This document shows positions 26,308 to 35,163 of a stretch of 64,000 nt of DNA, one piece after another. Made by a program: the position numbers and the translations under genes. The notes under the pieces are model-generated. The model had not been told where the DNA came from, searched no databases, and saw only the letters and a program-made list of their open reading frames with translations. This DNA comes from Flavobacterium phycosphaerae (GTDB lineage Bacteria; Bacteroidota; Bacteroidia; Flavobacteriales; Flavobacteriaceae), in NCBI RefSeq assembly GCF_010119235.1, contig NZ_JAAATZ010000001.1, positions 2,820,501-2,884,500 on the forward strand. Reading direction: 5' to 3'. Position 1 is the stretch's first letter, and each line of letters starts with the position of its first letter.

Positions 26308-26961
26308 TCAAATGCCAAAAACCTGCATCCGGTTGGCTTCCACCAGCTCTTGCAAGGCTTCCACCGTAATCCCTTTGTATTGAGCGGCTAAGACATACAC
26401 TTCTTCTAAGGTTTCTTCTATGGTATCGGTTTCCAGAAAAAAACGGTCATTGGGTACCGAAAGAAAGACCTCTTTTAATTCGGGATTGCGCAACAAGTAT
26501 TTGCCAAAAGAAAGGTAACAGCCATGGTCAACCAAGTGCTTGGCGACTTGTGCATTTTTAGAAAACCCATGCAATACCACCGGAACACTTATCTGAAGGC
26601 GGTTTTTTATTTCAAGCAACTCCTGATACGCCGCTACCAAGTGGAGCACTAATGGCTTTTGGTGTTTTTCGGCCAAGGCTATTTGCTTTTCAAACACTTC
26701 GATTTGTAAAGTCAAAGGAATGTCGATGCGCTTATCCAAACCACATTCGCCCAAAGCCAGGCATTCGGGTAAGGCTAGTTTTTCATCAATGAGTTGCAAA
26801 TCACTTGGCAATCGAGTTTCCTCAATATACCACGGATGGATGCCAATAGAATACTGAGGAATACTGCTGTCAAATGCCCATGGATACTGATTGACCAATT
26901 CCAGCCTGTCGGGTTGATTGGTAAACTTGTGCGTATGGAGATTAAAATAGGCCATGTTCAA
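26308..26961 (-). CDS. TatD-family metal-dependent hydrolase
   Basis: 217 residues. Metal ligands: NLHTHKF at about 6-12, the Glu in ALGECGLDK, VLHLVAAYQELL, VLHGFSKNA and FFLETDTIEE. This is the TIM-barrel amidohydrolase pattern of TatD DNases, though at 217 residues it is shorter than the usual 255-265. The start could be either of two ATGs (26961 or 26955). Function may be 3'-exonuclease activity or a different phosphodiesterase. Confidence 0.85.
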   Translation of the reverse strand: MNMAYFNLHTHKFTNQPDRLELVNQYPWAFDSSIPQYSIGIHPWYIEETRLPSDLQLIDEKLALPECLALGECGLDKRIDIPLTLQIEVFEKQIALAEKHQKPLVLHLVAAYQELLEIKNRLQISVPVVLHGFSKNAQVAKHLVDHGCYLSFGKYLLRNPELKEVFLSVPNDRFFLETDTIEETLEEVYVLAAQYKGITVEALQELVEANRMQVFGI

Positions 26962-27041
26962 AAATAGTGTAAAAGTTACAACGGTACAACCGGAGCGAGC
27001 GATAAAGTTTTCTACTTTTGTAGTACATCAATCATCACTTC

Positions 27042-28259
27042 ATGCTCCTAACCGCTTTTCAACGCTATATCAATAATTTCAAGGGGTTTACTCGCGAAAT
27101 ATGGATACTTACCATTATTACCTTCATCAATCGTGCAGGGACTATGGTATTGCCGTTTCTTTCTAAATATTTGAAAGAAGATTTGAGCTTTACCTATAGT
27201 GAGGTGGGTTGGATTATGGTTTGCTTCGGCTGCGGTTCTATGCTGGGCTCTTGGCTGGGGGGCAAACTTTCGGATAAGATTGGCTTTTACCGCATCATGA
27301 TTTTCAGTTTGCTGACTACCGGGGTATTGTTAATTTTCGTAGAGTTCATTACCAGCTTTATAGGCTTGTGTATCGGTATGTTTGTATTGATGAGCATAGC
27401 CGATATGTTTCGTCCGGCCATGTTTGTTTCTATAGGAGCTTATGCCAAACCCGAGAACCGAACACGGGCTTTAACCTTAGTGCGGTTGGCAGTGAATTTA
27501 GGGTTTTCTGCCGGGCCTGCCTTAGGAGGTCTAATCATTATGACTATTGGCTATCGCGGGTTGTTTTGGGTAGATGGCGCCACTTGTATCGTGTCCATCC
27601 TTATCTTTTGGGCACTAGTCAAAGAAAAAAAGAAATCACCTTTCTTGGATAAAGAACAACCAACTGCAGTCGTACCTCAATCGGTTTTCAAAGACAAACC
27701 TTTTTGGATATTTCAGGCATGCTGTTTAGTTTGCGGCATCTTGTTCTTTCAGGTATTCACCACCATCCCGTTATACCACGGAGAACAGTTTCATTTGAGT
27801 GAATTTCAAACCGGATTGTTGCTAACGATGAACGGCTTACTGATTTTCTTCCTCGAAATGCCGCTGGTGAGTTTCGTTGAACGCAAAAAAATCAACAAAG
27901 TCAAAGTAGTTTTTCTGGGCTGCTTCTTTATGGCTATTAGTTTGTATTTAATGCTGATTACCGCTTGGGTAGGCATATTGGTCATCATGATGCTCTTTAT
28001 GACTTTGGGCGAGATGTTCTCTTTTCCTTTCTCCAACTCGGTCTCACTAAGCCGTGCCCCTAAAGGCCATGAAGGACGCTATATGGCTATTTATACTATG
28101 AGTTTCAGTATGGCTCATATCCTGAGTTCTAAAATGGGGATGCAAATCATTCAGGATTATGGCTATACGGCCAATTGGCTTTTCATGGGCACCTTGGGAA
28201 TCATCGGAACCGGCTTTGGTCTCTGGGCCTATAGGCTGATACAAGCCGAAAACCAATAA
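27042..28259 (+). CDS. Major facilitator superfamily (MdtH-like) transporter
   Basis: 405 residues with 12 predicted helices. The MFS loop 2-3 motif is GSWLGGKLSDKIGFYRIMIF, and helix 5 carries LVRLAVNLGFSAGPALGGLI (antiporter motif C). This points to a drug/H+ antiporter or similar exporter. The substrate is unknown. It diverges from TatD. A TACTTTTG element at 27013-27020 is a candidate -7 box. Confidence 0.88.
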   Translation: MLLTAFQRYINNFKGFTREIWILTIITFINRAGTMVLPFLSKYLKEDLSFTYSEVGWIMVCFGCGSMLGSWLGGKLSDKIGFYRIMIFSLLTTGVLLIFVEFITSFIGLCIGMFVLMSIADMFRPAMFVSIGAYAKPENRTRALTLVRLAVNLGFSAGPALGGLIIMTIGYRGLFWVDGATCIVSILIFWALVKEKKKSPFLDKEQPTAVVPQSVFKDKPFWIFQACCLVCGILFFQVFTTIPLYHGEQFHLSEFQTGLLLTMNGLLIFFLEMPLVSFVERKKINKVKVVFLGCFFMAISLYLMLITAWVGILVIMMLFMTLGEMFSFPFSNSVSLSRAPKGHEGRYMAIYTMSFSMAHILSSKMGMQIIQDYGYTANWLFMGTLGIIGTGFGLWAYRLIQAENQ

Positions 28260-28318
28260 CGGCTACTCCCGCTCCTTCCTTTTAGTAAAAAAGCAAATTC
28301 CTTAAAATTTAGTTAAAT

Positions 28319-28354
28319 AACTATAAATATAGTTTGTTAACTAAAAATATAGTT
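28319..28354. promoter_or_regulatory. Two tandem dyads: probable BlaI operator
   Basis: AACTATAAATATAGTT (28319-28334) is a perfect 16-bp palindrome. A second 16-bp copy with 5-bp arms, AACTAAAAATATAGTT, lies at 28339-28354, exactly 20 bp later. The second dyad lies within the promoter spacer. BlaI/MecI repressors bind such dyads as dimers. This is inferred from position and symmetry. Confidence 0.75.
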
Positions 28355-28363
28355 GTAAGTTTG
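28333..28363 (+). promoter_or_regulatory. Promoter of the blaI-like operon (TTTG-N19-TAAGTTTG)
   Basis: TTTG at 28333-28336, 19 bases, then TAAGTTTG at 28356-28363. This matches the Bacteroidetes consensus exactly. The start codon lies 20 bases downstream. The operator dyads overlap the -33 box and fill the spacer. Confidence 0.75.
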
Positions 28364-28382
28364 GTTTCAAATACAATCACTC

Positions 28383-28742
28383 ATGCAAAAGTTAACGAAC
28401 AAGGAAGAAGAGATCATGCAAATTTTATGGAAGTTAAAAAAAGCTTTCGTAAAAGATGTATTGGCCGAGATAACAGAAGACCAGCCACATTATAACACCC
28501 TTTCCACTATCATAAGAAACTTGGAAGAAAAGGGATTTGTAGCGCACAATGCGTATGGTAACACCCATCAGTACTATCCTATTGTAAAAATGGAAGAGTA
28601 CAGAAAGCGGTTTATGAATACGGCTATTGAAACCTATTTCAATAGTTCTTATAAAAACATGGTTTCCTTTTTTGCCGAAGAGGAAAAGATATCAGCAGAT
28701 GAATTACGGGAGATTTTAGCTATAATCGAGAAAAAGCAGTAG
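28383..28742 (+). CDS. BlaI/MecI/CopY family transcriptional repressor
   Basis: 119 residues. The winged helix-turn-helix is intact: NKEEEIMQILWKLKKAFVKD, then YNTLSTIIRNLEEKGFVAHN, and a wing reading GNTHQYYPIV. The C-terminal dimerisation helices (about 75-119) include FAEEEKISADELREILAII. Its M56-type partner is encoded 1 base downstream, and two dyads lie upstream. It should repress this operon until the sensor signals. Whether the repressor is cleaved, as in staphylococci, is unknown. Confidence 0.93.
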   Translation: MQKLTNKEEEIMQILWKLKKAFVKDVLAEITEDQPHYNTLSTIIRNLEEKGFVAHNAYGNTHQYYPIVKMEEYRKRFMNTAIETYFNSSYKNMVSFFAEEEKISADELREILAIIEKKQ

Positions 28743-28743
28743 T

Positions 28744-30594
28744 ATGGAAACACTATTCATCTATTTAGTAAAATCGAGCGGACTGTTAGCCATGTTCTAT
28801 TTGGCTTATCACTTTTTAGTACGCAAAGAAACGTTCTTTGACGGCAATCGTTGGTTTTTATTAGCCGGATTGTTTACCTCAGCCTTGCTGCCTTTGTTCT
28901 TTATCAAAAAAATAGTTTGGGTAGAAAGACCTAAAATGGCATTGGAAGATTTAGTGGCTTACACCCAACAAGCGACCTCAAACACAAAAGAAATACAAGC
29001 TGTTGAAGCATTTGATTGGATGCAACTTATTTGGATTGGTTATAGTCTCATTGCATTAGTTTTAGTGATTAGAATTGTGCTTAATTTATACTCACTCTAT
29101 CGAATGCTTCACAAACAGCAAATGTTTAAAAGAGAGGGGTATACACTAGTTGACTTAGACGATAACATCTCCCCTTTTTCGTTCTTCAACTACATCGTGT
29201 ACAACTCCGATTTTTATACCGATGACGAGCTCCAAAGCATCATATTACACGAGCAAGTACACAGCAAAGAACGCCACTCGGCTGATATTTTAATTACCAA
29301 ATTGTTCTGCGTAGTTTTCTGGTTTAACCCGTTTATATGGTTGTATAAAAAAGCCATAGCGCAAAACTTGGAATACATAGCCGACCAAAAGGCCATTCAA
29401 CAACTGGACGACCGACAAGCCTACCAACACGCTTTATTAAAAGTAGTTTCTCATCAAAACTGCCTATCCATCACTAATCATTTTTATCAATCATTAATCA
29501 AAAAACGAATCGTTATGTTAAACACCAATCAATCACACAAAAGAAACACCTGGAAGTATGCGGTAATTCTGCCGGCCTTAGTTGGTTTTGTACTGTTATT
29601 CCAAATCAAAGTCGTAGCACAAGAAATCGATTTGGCCACTTGGACCAAAAACATCAGCAACCCTAATCAAGTTAGCGTCAAAATTGATAAAAACTGTTCT
29701 GATGCCCAACTAAAGCATGAAGCGGCTAAACTAAAAGACGAGCACGGCGTAACCCTGAAATTTTCAAAAGTAAAACGAAACACTTCGGGTGAAATTACCT
29801 GTATCAAAGTATCCTATAAAGATGAAAACGGTAAAAAAGGTACTACTCAAGTAAGCGGTGACGAGCCTATCAAACCGATACTTTTCTTTAAAAACAACCA
29901 ATCTATTGGCTTTGGTTCGCCTAAATCATTCCGAGTGCATGCCAATGGTACTACTGCCGGCAACGGAGAGCATTTTGTCTATAAATTTGATGACAGCATT
30001 CCGGAAAACTATAATGTTGATATAAACATAGAGGCTCCGGAAGCCCCTGAGGCACCGGAAGCGGCAGAAGCACCCGAGGCTCCTGAAGCCATGACGTGGA
30101 TTAATAGTGACAATGGGAATTCAAAAATCGTTATCAAAAAAGACGGGAAAGCGCCTTTAGTTATCGTTGACGGAAAAGTGATGGAAGGAGATGAAAGTAT
30201 TTTGTCTAAAAAAGAAATAGACGAACTTAAAAATTCCTTCAAAATGAATATTGACGGTGAAAGCGCTCAAGTCATCATCAACGGACAAGATATGGCCAAA
30301 ATCAGAAGCAATGCCTTGGCAGATGCCCAAGTTCAAATGAAGCGAATGAGTCCGCAAATCAGAGCACAAGTAAAAAGAGAAATGCAAAGAGCCCATGCGG
30401 ATATGGAACGTGCCAAACCGGAAATAGAGCGTGCCCAAATGGAAATAGATGCCGCAAGACCCGAAATGGAACGCGCTAAAGCAGAAATGCAAAAAGCCAA
30501 AGATGAAATGATTAAGGCCAAAGAAGAAATGCTGAAAGCCAAAGCCGAGTTTGAAAGAGAAAGAGCCAACTTGAAAAAACCGGCGAAAAAATAG
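28744..30594 (+). CDS. BlaR1/MecR1-like M56 metallopeptidase sensor
   Basis: 616 residues. N-terminal membrane helices (about 3-25, 38-54, 95-119), then the zinc protease site ILHEQVHSKE at about 167-176 with a downstream EYIAD, and a further helix at about 272-293. The periplasmic tail has no penicillin-binding domain. It holds a segment (about 329-395) repeated in the next gene, a run of EAPEAPEAPEAAEAPEAPEA, and a long charged coiled coil of Ala/Lys/Glu. The sensed signal is therefore not obviously a beta-lactam. It should relay an envelope signal to the BlaI-like repressor. Confidence 0.88.
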   Translation: METLFIYLVKSSGLLAMFYLAYHFLVRKETFFDGNRWFLLAGLFTSALLPLFFIKKIVWVERPKMALEDLVAYTQQATSNTKEIQAVEAFDWMQLIWIGYSLIALVLVIRIVLNLYSLYRMLHKQQMFKREGYTLVDLDDNISPFSFFNYIVYNSDFYTDDELQSIILHEQVHSKERHSADILITKLFCVVFWFNPFIWLYKKAIAQNLEYIADQKAIQQLDDRQAYQHALLKVVSHQNCLSITNHFYQSLIKKRIVMLNTNQSHKRNTWKYAVILPALVGFVLLFQIKVVAQEIDLATWTKNISNPNQVSVKIDKNCSDAQLKHEAAKLKDEHGVTLKFSKVKRNTSGEITCIKVSYKDENGKKGTTQVSGDEPIKPILFFKNNQSIGFGSPKSFRVHANGTTAGNGEHFVYKFDDSIPENYNVDINIEAPEAPEAPEAAEAPEAPEAMTWINSDNGNSKIVIKKDGKAPLVIVDGKVMEGDESILSKKEIDELKNSFKMNIDGESAQVIINGQDMAKIRSNALADAQVQMKRMSPQIRAQVKREMQRAHADMERAKPEIERAQMEIDAARPEMERAKAEMQKAKDEMIKAKEEMLKAKAEFERERANLKKPAKK

Positions 30595-30692
30595 TTAAAA
30601 AAGTGTAAAACCTTATTTTCGAAAAAAGGAATCCTTATAAGTTTGTTACAGTTTTAAAAACGATTAATAAACCCATTTAATTTTTAAAAATC

Positions 30693-31574
30693 ATGAAAAG
30701 TAAATTGTTTTATTTATTGCTGCTAATCCCGCTAATTCACTTACCATTAGTAGCACAAGGTAAAAAGGCATTGGTTTTAAGCGATAAAAAACCAAGCGAT
30801 AACATTTATATGACTTGGAATAAAAGCACGCCTGAAACCGAAATGAACGACGACATCAAAGCATTGTCCGAACATGGCGTTACCATTAAGTACTCAAACC
30901 TAAAACGCAACGACAAAGGAGAAATCACAGCTATTAAAGTAGAGTATACCGATGCCGGCGGTAGCAAAGGCACGATGGAATTAGACAACCAAAAACCAAT
31001 CAACACCATCAAGTTCTTTAAGCAGAATGAGGAAGTAGGTTTTGGCGACCCGAGCAATTCACAAAACGACATATTTTCTTCAAAGTTTGGCAATCCGAAC
31101 ACTATGGATAAAGCATTCAGCTTTAATTTCAATGATGAAAAAGACGCTCCATTTGGCAAAAGCAGTTCAAGAATTATTATTCAAAGAGATGATAAAAAGC
31201 CTTTGGTGCTGGAGGATGGCAACGTTATTGAAGGAGGCGATGATTACACAAAAGAAGAACTGGACGAAATAAAAAAGAACAACAAAATGGAATTATTCAG
31301 TAATGAAGAGATTCCGGGCTTCCAATTCAATCAAAATAATTTTGGGGATATGGCCGAGCAAATGAAGAAAATGCAGGAACAAATAGATCAAATGATGGCT
31401 AAAAAAGGAATAGCCCCATCGGAAAAATCAAAAAATGACCCTGAAGATTTAAAGAGTTCTAAAGAGGAACTGCAAAAGGCTAAAGAAGAAATGCTGGACG
31501 CTAAAAAGGAAATGGAGAAAGCTAAGAAAGAATTACAAAAAGCAAAATCAAGCTTGAAAACACAAAAAGCCTAA
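30693..31574 (+). CDS. Exported copy of the M56 sensor's periplasmic region
   Basis: 293 residues with a signal peptide (FYLLLLIPLIHLPLVAQ). Residues about 56-120 match the sensor at its 329-395 (for example SEHGVTIKYSNLKRNDKGEI against DEHGVTLKFSKVKRNTSGEI). Both end in Lys/Glu/Ala coiled coils, and both contain a KPLV/APLV...DG segment. It lacks membrane helices and a protease site. I see it as a detached duplicate of the sensor domain, possibly binding the same ligand or the sensor. A TAAGTTTG element at 30638-30645 could provide a separate start. Confidence 0.8.
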   Translation: MKSKLFYLLLLIPLIHLPLVAQGKKALVLSDKKPSDNIYMTWNKSTPETEMNDDIKALSEHGVTIKYSNLKRNDKGEITAIKVEYTDAGGSKGTMELDNQKPINTIKFFKQNEEVGFGDPSNSQNDIFSSKFGNPNTMDKAFSFNFNDEKDAPFGKSSSRIIIQRDDKKPLVLEDGNVIEGGDDYTKEELDEIKKNNKMELFSNEEIPGFQFNQNNFGDMAEQMKKMQEQIDQMMAKKGIAPSEKSKNDPEDLKSSKEELQKAKEEMLDAKKEMEKAKKELQKAKSSLKTQKA

Positions 31575-31597
31575 ACCGTAACAAAAACTAACAAAAG

Positions 31598-31624
31598 ACC
31601 ACTAAACTCTTAGTGGTTTTTTTA
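31598..31624 (+). terminator. Rho-independent terminator after the duplicate-domain gene
   Basis: Stem ACCACTAA/TTAGTGGT with an ACTC loop (31598-31617), followed by a T-run. It separates the BlaI/M56 operon from the outer-membrane barrel gene, whose start is 20 bases further on. Confidence 0.8.
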
Positions 31625-31643
31625 TACACCAATCAATCAAAAA

Positions 31644-34096
31644 ATGAACAATCAAATCAAAATGTTAATCAGTGCGCTTGTCCTAATCTCCGGAATAGCC
31701 AAAGCACAATCGGCTCTTAAGATCAAAGGCCGCGTAATGTCTTCCACTAATAAAACGCTGAGTCAACTCCCGGTAACACTGCTTGCTGCCAAAACGGCTA
31801 CGGTTATTAAAATAGAAGTGACAGATGCGGAAGGGAATTTCGAATTCACCAACCTAACGGAAAACGACTATCAAATCCGAATAGAAGACCCGGCGTATAA
31901 AGTGATGCAGAGTCAGACTATAACTCTCAATACCAACAATCCTATAGTGGAGTTACCTCCTATCCCATTAACAGAAACGGGAGTCAACCAGTTAAATGAA
32001 GTGGTAGTTAAAAAGAAAAAGCCTTTAATCGAAAATAAAATTGACCGCACGGTAGTCAATGTGGATGCGTTGATAACAACTGCCGGTGGTGACGCCATGG
32101 ATGTTTTAGAAAAATCACCCGGAATTTCCGTGGATCAAAACGGCACGATAACCTTCAAAGGAAAAAGCGGTGTTCAGGTTTTCATAGATGACAAACCCAC
32201 CTATTTATCGGGGGCCGACTTAGAAGCCTATTTAAAATCACTACCGGCCAGCACATTGGATAAAATAGAATTGATGACCAATCCTCCGGCAAAATACGAT
32301 GCAGCCGGTGGCGCCGGAATCATTAATATAGTTTCGAAAAGAACCAAAGCTAAAGGATTCAACGGGAGCGTAACCTCAAGAGTTTCACAAGGGAAAAGAA
32401 CAGGGACTCGACAAGGCGTGAATATGAATTATTTGAATGATAAAGTACGTCTTTTTGGAAACATTGGGTATGCACGTCAAAACCCGATTAATGATTTGTT
32501 TATTTTCAGGAAATTTAAGAATGACGACCAAACCACTAAAAACCTTTTTTATCAAAACAGTTATTTAAACTATGAGGTACAGACGGCTAACACCAAGTTG
32601 GGCTTAGATTATTATGTTTCCGACAAAACAACGCTTGGTATCGGACTTACCGGCATCTTAAAAAAAGGCACCAAAAACTCAGCGGTAAAAAGCGAACTGA
32701 CCGATGCCAACAACGTTTTAGATTCAACAATAATTGCCCAAAACAACGAGAAAGATAAGTTCAGCAATGGCGGCATTAATTTAAATTTCAGGCATGAAAT
32801 GGATACGCTTGGCCAAAAAATAACGGTTGATGTTGACTATCTAAACTACACTACTTCAACCAAGCAACGCTTTACTAATTTTATTTACCAACCCGATAAT
32901 TCACTTTCGAGTCAAGATGAACTGAGAGGGTATTTGCCGGCGGACATCAACATCTATTCCCTCAAAACTGATTATACTCTACCGGTAAAAAATGGTGGGC
33001 AATTGGAAACCGGCTACAAAGTCAGCTACACCCAAACCGACAATATAGCCGATTACCGCGATGTAATTAACGACAACGAGATTCCTAATTACAAATCGAG
33101 CAACCATTTTAAGTACGATGAGATTATTAATGCTGCCTATGTGAATTTTAACACCAACTATAAACGATTTACTTTTCAAACCGGTTTGCGTCTTGAGAAC
33201 ACCGAATCCAGAGGAAATCAGTTAGGTAATGTGGAACAAGCTTCTTCTAAATTCAAACGAAATTACACCAGTTTGTTTCCTACCGTTTATGTACAATACA
33301 AACTGGATTCTATAGGAAACAATCAACTAGTGCTTAACTACGGCAGGCGAATTAACCGTCCTTATTTTCAGGATTTGAATCCTTTTGTTAGTCCGTTGGA
33401 CAAGTTCACCTTCTACTCCGGAAATCCGTTTTTGAATCCTTCGTTTGCTAATAATTATGAGCTGTCTTATCGCTACAAAGGATTTTTTCAACCACGTTGA
33501 GTTATGGTTCCTCTAAAGATGAAATTAATGAAACCATTGAAATCAATAATGGAATTTACTACAGCCGCCCGGGGAATATCGGGAAAAGCGAGATTTACAG
33601 TCTTAACCTGAATGCTGAAATTCCGTTTGCCAAATGGTGGACAGCCAATGTTTATAGTGAAGTAACTCATGCGCGCTATGTTAGTCAACTTTATACTGAA
33701 GATTTAAGATCCTCAGGGACTTTCTGGTATTTTATGATGAATAACAGTTTTAAACTTCCGAAAGGCTGGTCAGCAGAAGTAAACGGTACTTATCAAACCG
33801 ATATAGTCTCCTCACAATTTGTATTATTATCGAGATCGAATATTAATTTAGGCGTTCAGAAGAAAATCTTAAAAGATAAAGGCAGTTTGAAATTGGCAGT
33901 CAATGACATCTTTTACTCCGCGCTTAACAACGGTATCATCAAAAACTTGCACAATACCGAAGCCCATTGGAGAAACAAAGGTGACTCACGCTATGTAGCC
34001 ATGACATTTGCTTATAGTTTCGGGAAATCCTTTACCCCAAAAAACCAATACGATGCCAATGGGGCCGAAAGTGAAAAAAACAGAGTAAAAGACTAA
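31644..34096 (+). pseudogene. Outer-membrane beta-barrel / TonB-receptor-like protein, frameshifted
   Basis: The first frame (618 codons to 33500) has a signal peptide (GIAKAQ), a carboxypeptidase-regulatory-like domain (about 25-110), a plug (about 130-230, with VLEKSPGISVDQNGTITFKG) and most of the barrel, as in OMP_b-brl_3 proteins. It stops after KGFFQPR at a T6 run (33483-33488). The -1 frame continues seamlessly: STTLSYGSSKDEINETIEIN and further strands to 34096. Seven T's would restore a protein of about 817 residues. It follows the BlaI/M56 locus but has a terminator between. Likely a sequence error or recent mutation. Confidence 0.88.
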
Positions 34097-34172
34097 TTTT
34101 TAAAACCATCAAAAACAAGATTGAGGCAACTGTAGTCCTTTTTACTTTTTTACATTTGTAAAAACAACAACT

Positions 34173-34313
34173 ATGTATCGCCTTTTAGCCCAACTCAACA
34201 AACTCATTTTACCGAGTTTTACCAAACAACAATTGGATTTAGCTAAAGCCAAAAAGTGGCAAATGGCCATTATCGGCTGGCGGTATTATGTTACTTGCAG
34301 GGCATTGAAATAA
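34173..34313 (+). CDS. Small basic protein of 46 residues
   Basis: An ATG at 34173 opens a 46-codon frame rich in Lys, Leu and Ala: KLILPSFTKQQLDLAKAKKW, then AIIGWRYYVTCRALK at the end. A TACATTTG promoter element ends 14 bases before the start, giving a very short leader. I recall similar flavobacterial sequences carrying the label SsrA-binding protein. This one is far too short to be SmpB, so I do not adopt that name. Function is unknown. Confidence 0.6.
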   Translation: MYRLLAQLNKLILPSFTKQQLDLAKAKKWQMAIIGWRYYVTCRALK

Positions 34314-34345
34314 TGCAAAAAATATTCTTTAAATTGTATTTTACG

Positions 34346-34376
34346 TTTGCATATTACACATTAATACTTATATTTG
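34346..34376 (+). promoter_or_regulatory. Promoter of the tRNA-Arg gene (TTTG-N19-TATATTTG)
   Basis: TTTG at 34346-34349, then TATATTTG at 34369-34376 after 19 bases. The mature tRNA begins 13 bases downstream, so transcription would start close to its 5' end. Confidence 0.75.
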
Positions 34377-34389
34377 CACCCACAAAAAA

Positions 34390-34463
34390 GGCCTCGTGGC
34401 GCAACTGAATAGCGCATCTGATTACGGCTCAGAAGGTTACTGGTTTGAATCCAGTCGAGGTCA
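34390..34463 (+). tRNA. tRNA-Arg (anticodon ACG)
   Basis: A 74-base cloverleaf. The acceptor stem is GGCCTCG/CGAGGTC with one G-U pair. The D arm has GCGC paired with GCGC. The anticodon stem is TCTGA/TCAGA with loop TTACGGC, giving ACG. The T arm is ACTGG/CCAGT with loop TTTGAAT. CCA is not encoded (the sequence after the acceptor is A then CAC). The wobble A would be edited to inosine to read CGN Arg codons. Confidence 0.93.
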
Positions 34464-34587
34464 CAAATAAAACAGAAAAAATGACAAGTTTACTTGATCA
34501 TTTTTTTTGTTTTAAGGCAGTATCTAAGCGGAGTTTTGATGGACATTGCTAAGCAAAACCCAATCTTTCACCAATTAAAACCAACCT

Positions 34588-35163
34588 ATGACTTCTGATT
34601 ATATCTACGATTCTGAATACTCAGCCTCGGTTTTTGCACCGGATGCTATTAAATATAAAAACTTTGAGAACTGCATTTTCAACCAATGCGATTTCAGGGA
34701 ATGTGATTTTCAAACCGTGGCGTTTATTGATTGTACTTTTTTTGATTGCAACTTTACCGATGCCAAAATCAATTATGTTTCGCTTCGTGATGTGTGGTTT
34801 ACCCGCTGTAATTTTACCAATGTTAATTTTGCCATGACCGACCAGTTGATTTATGAATTCAATTTCAAAGATTGCCTGCTGGATTACACTAAATTTTACG
34901 CCTTAAAACTCCGCAAAATGCAGTTTATCAATTGCAGTATGATTTCAGTAGATTTCATGGGCTGTGATTTGACTGAAGCTTTATTTGACAACTGTAACCT
35001 GCGAAGAGCTGTTTTTATTGACACTATTGCCAATAAAGCTGATTTTTCGACCAGTTATGATTTTACCATTGACCCCGAGAAAAGTAAACTTAAGAAAGCT
35101 GTTTTCTCTACCGATGGTTTAAAAGGCTTGTTAGGGAAATATGATTTAGTAATCAAAGATTAA
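34588..35163 (+). CDS. Pentapeptide-repeat protein
   Basis: 191 residues with an A(D/N)LXX-like pattern throughout residues about 25-160: CIFNQCDFRECDFQTVAFID, CTFFDCNFTDAKI, FTNVNFAMTD, then NCSMISVDFMGCDLTEALFD. Phe or Leu occupies every fifth centre, as in a right-handed quadrilateral beta-helix. Qnr/McbG-type proteins of this fold and size can protect DNA gyrase, but other functions exist and none is shown here. Its stop overlaps that of the convergent ABC ATPase. Confidence 0.88.
   Translation: MTSDYIYDSEYSASVFAPDAIKYKNFENCIFNQCDFRECDFQTVAFIDCTFFDCNFTDAKINYVSLRDVWFTRCNFTNVNFAMTDQLIYEFNFKDCLLDYTKFYALKLRKMQFINCSMISVDFMGCDLTEALFDNCNLRRAVFIDTIANKADFSTSYDFTIDPEKSKLKKAVFSTDGLKGLLGKYDLVIKD

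Noticed and set aside
34390-34463. tRNA-Arg as an integration site for a mobile element
   Set aside because: No integrase and no repeat of the tRNA 3' end was found in the flanking sequence. Neighbouring genes look ordinary.
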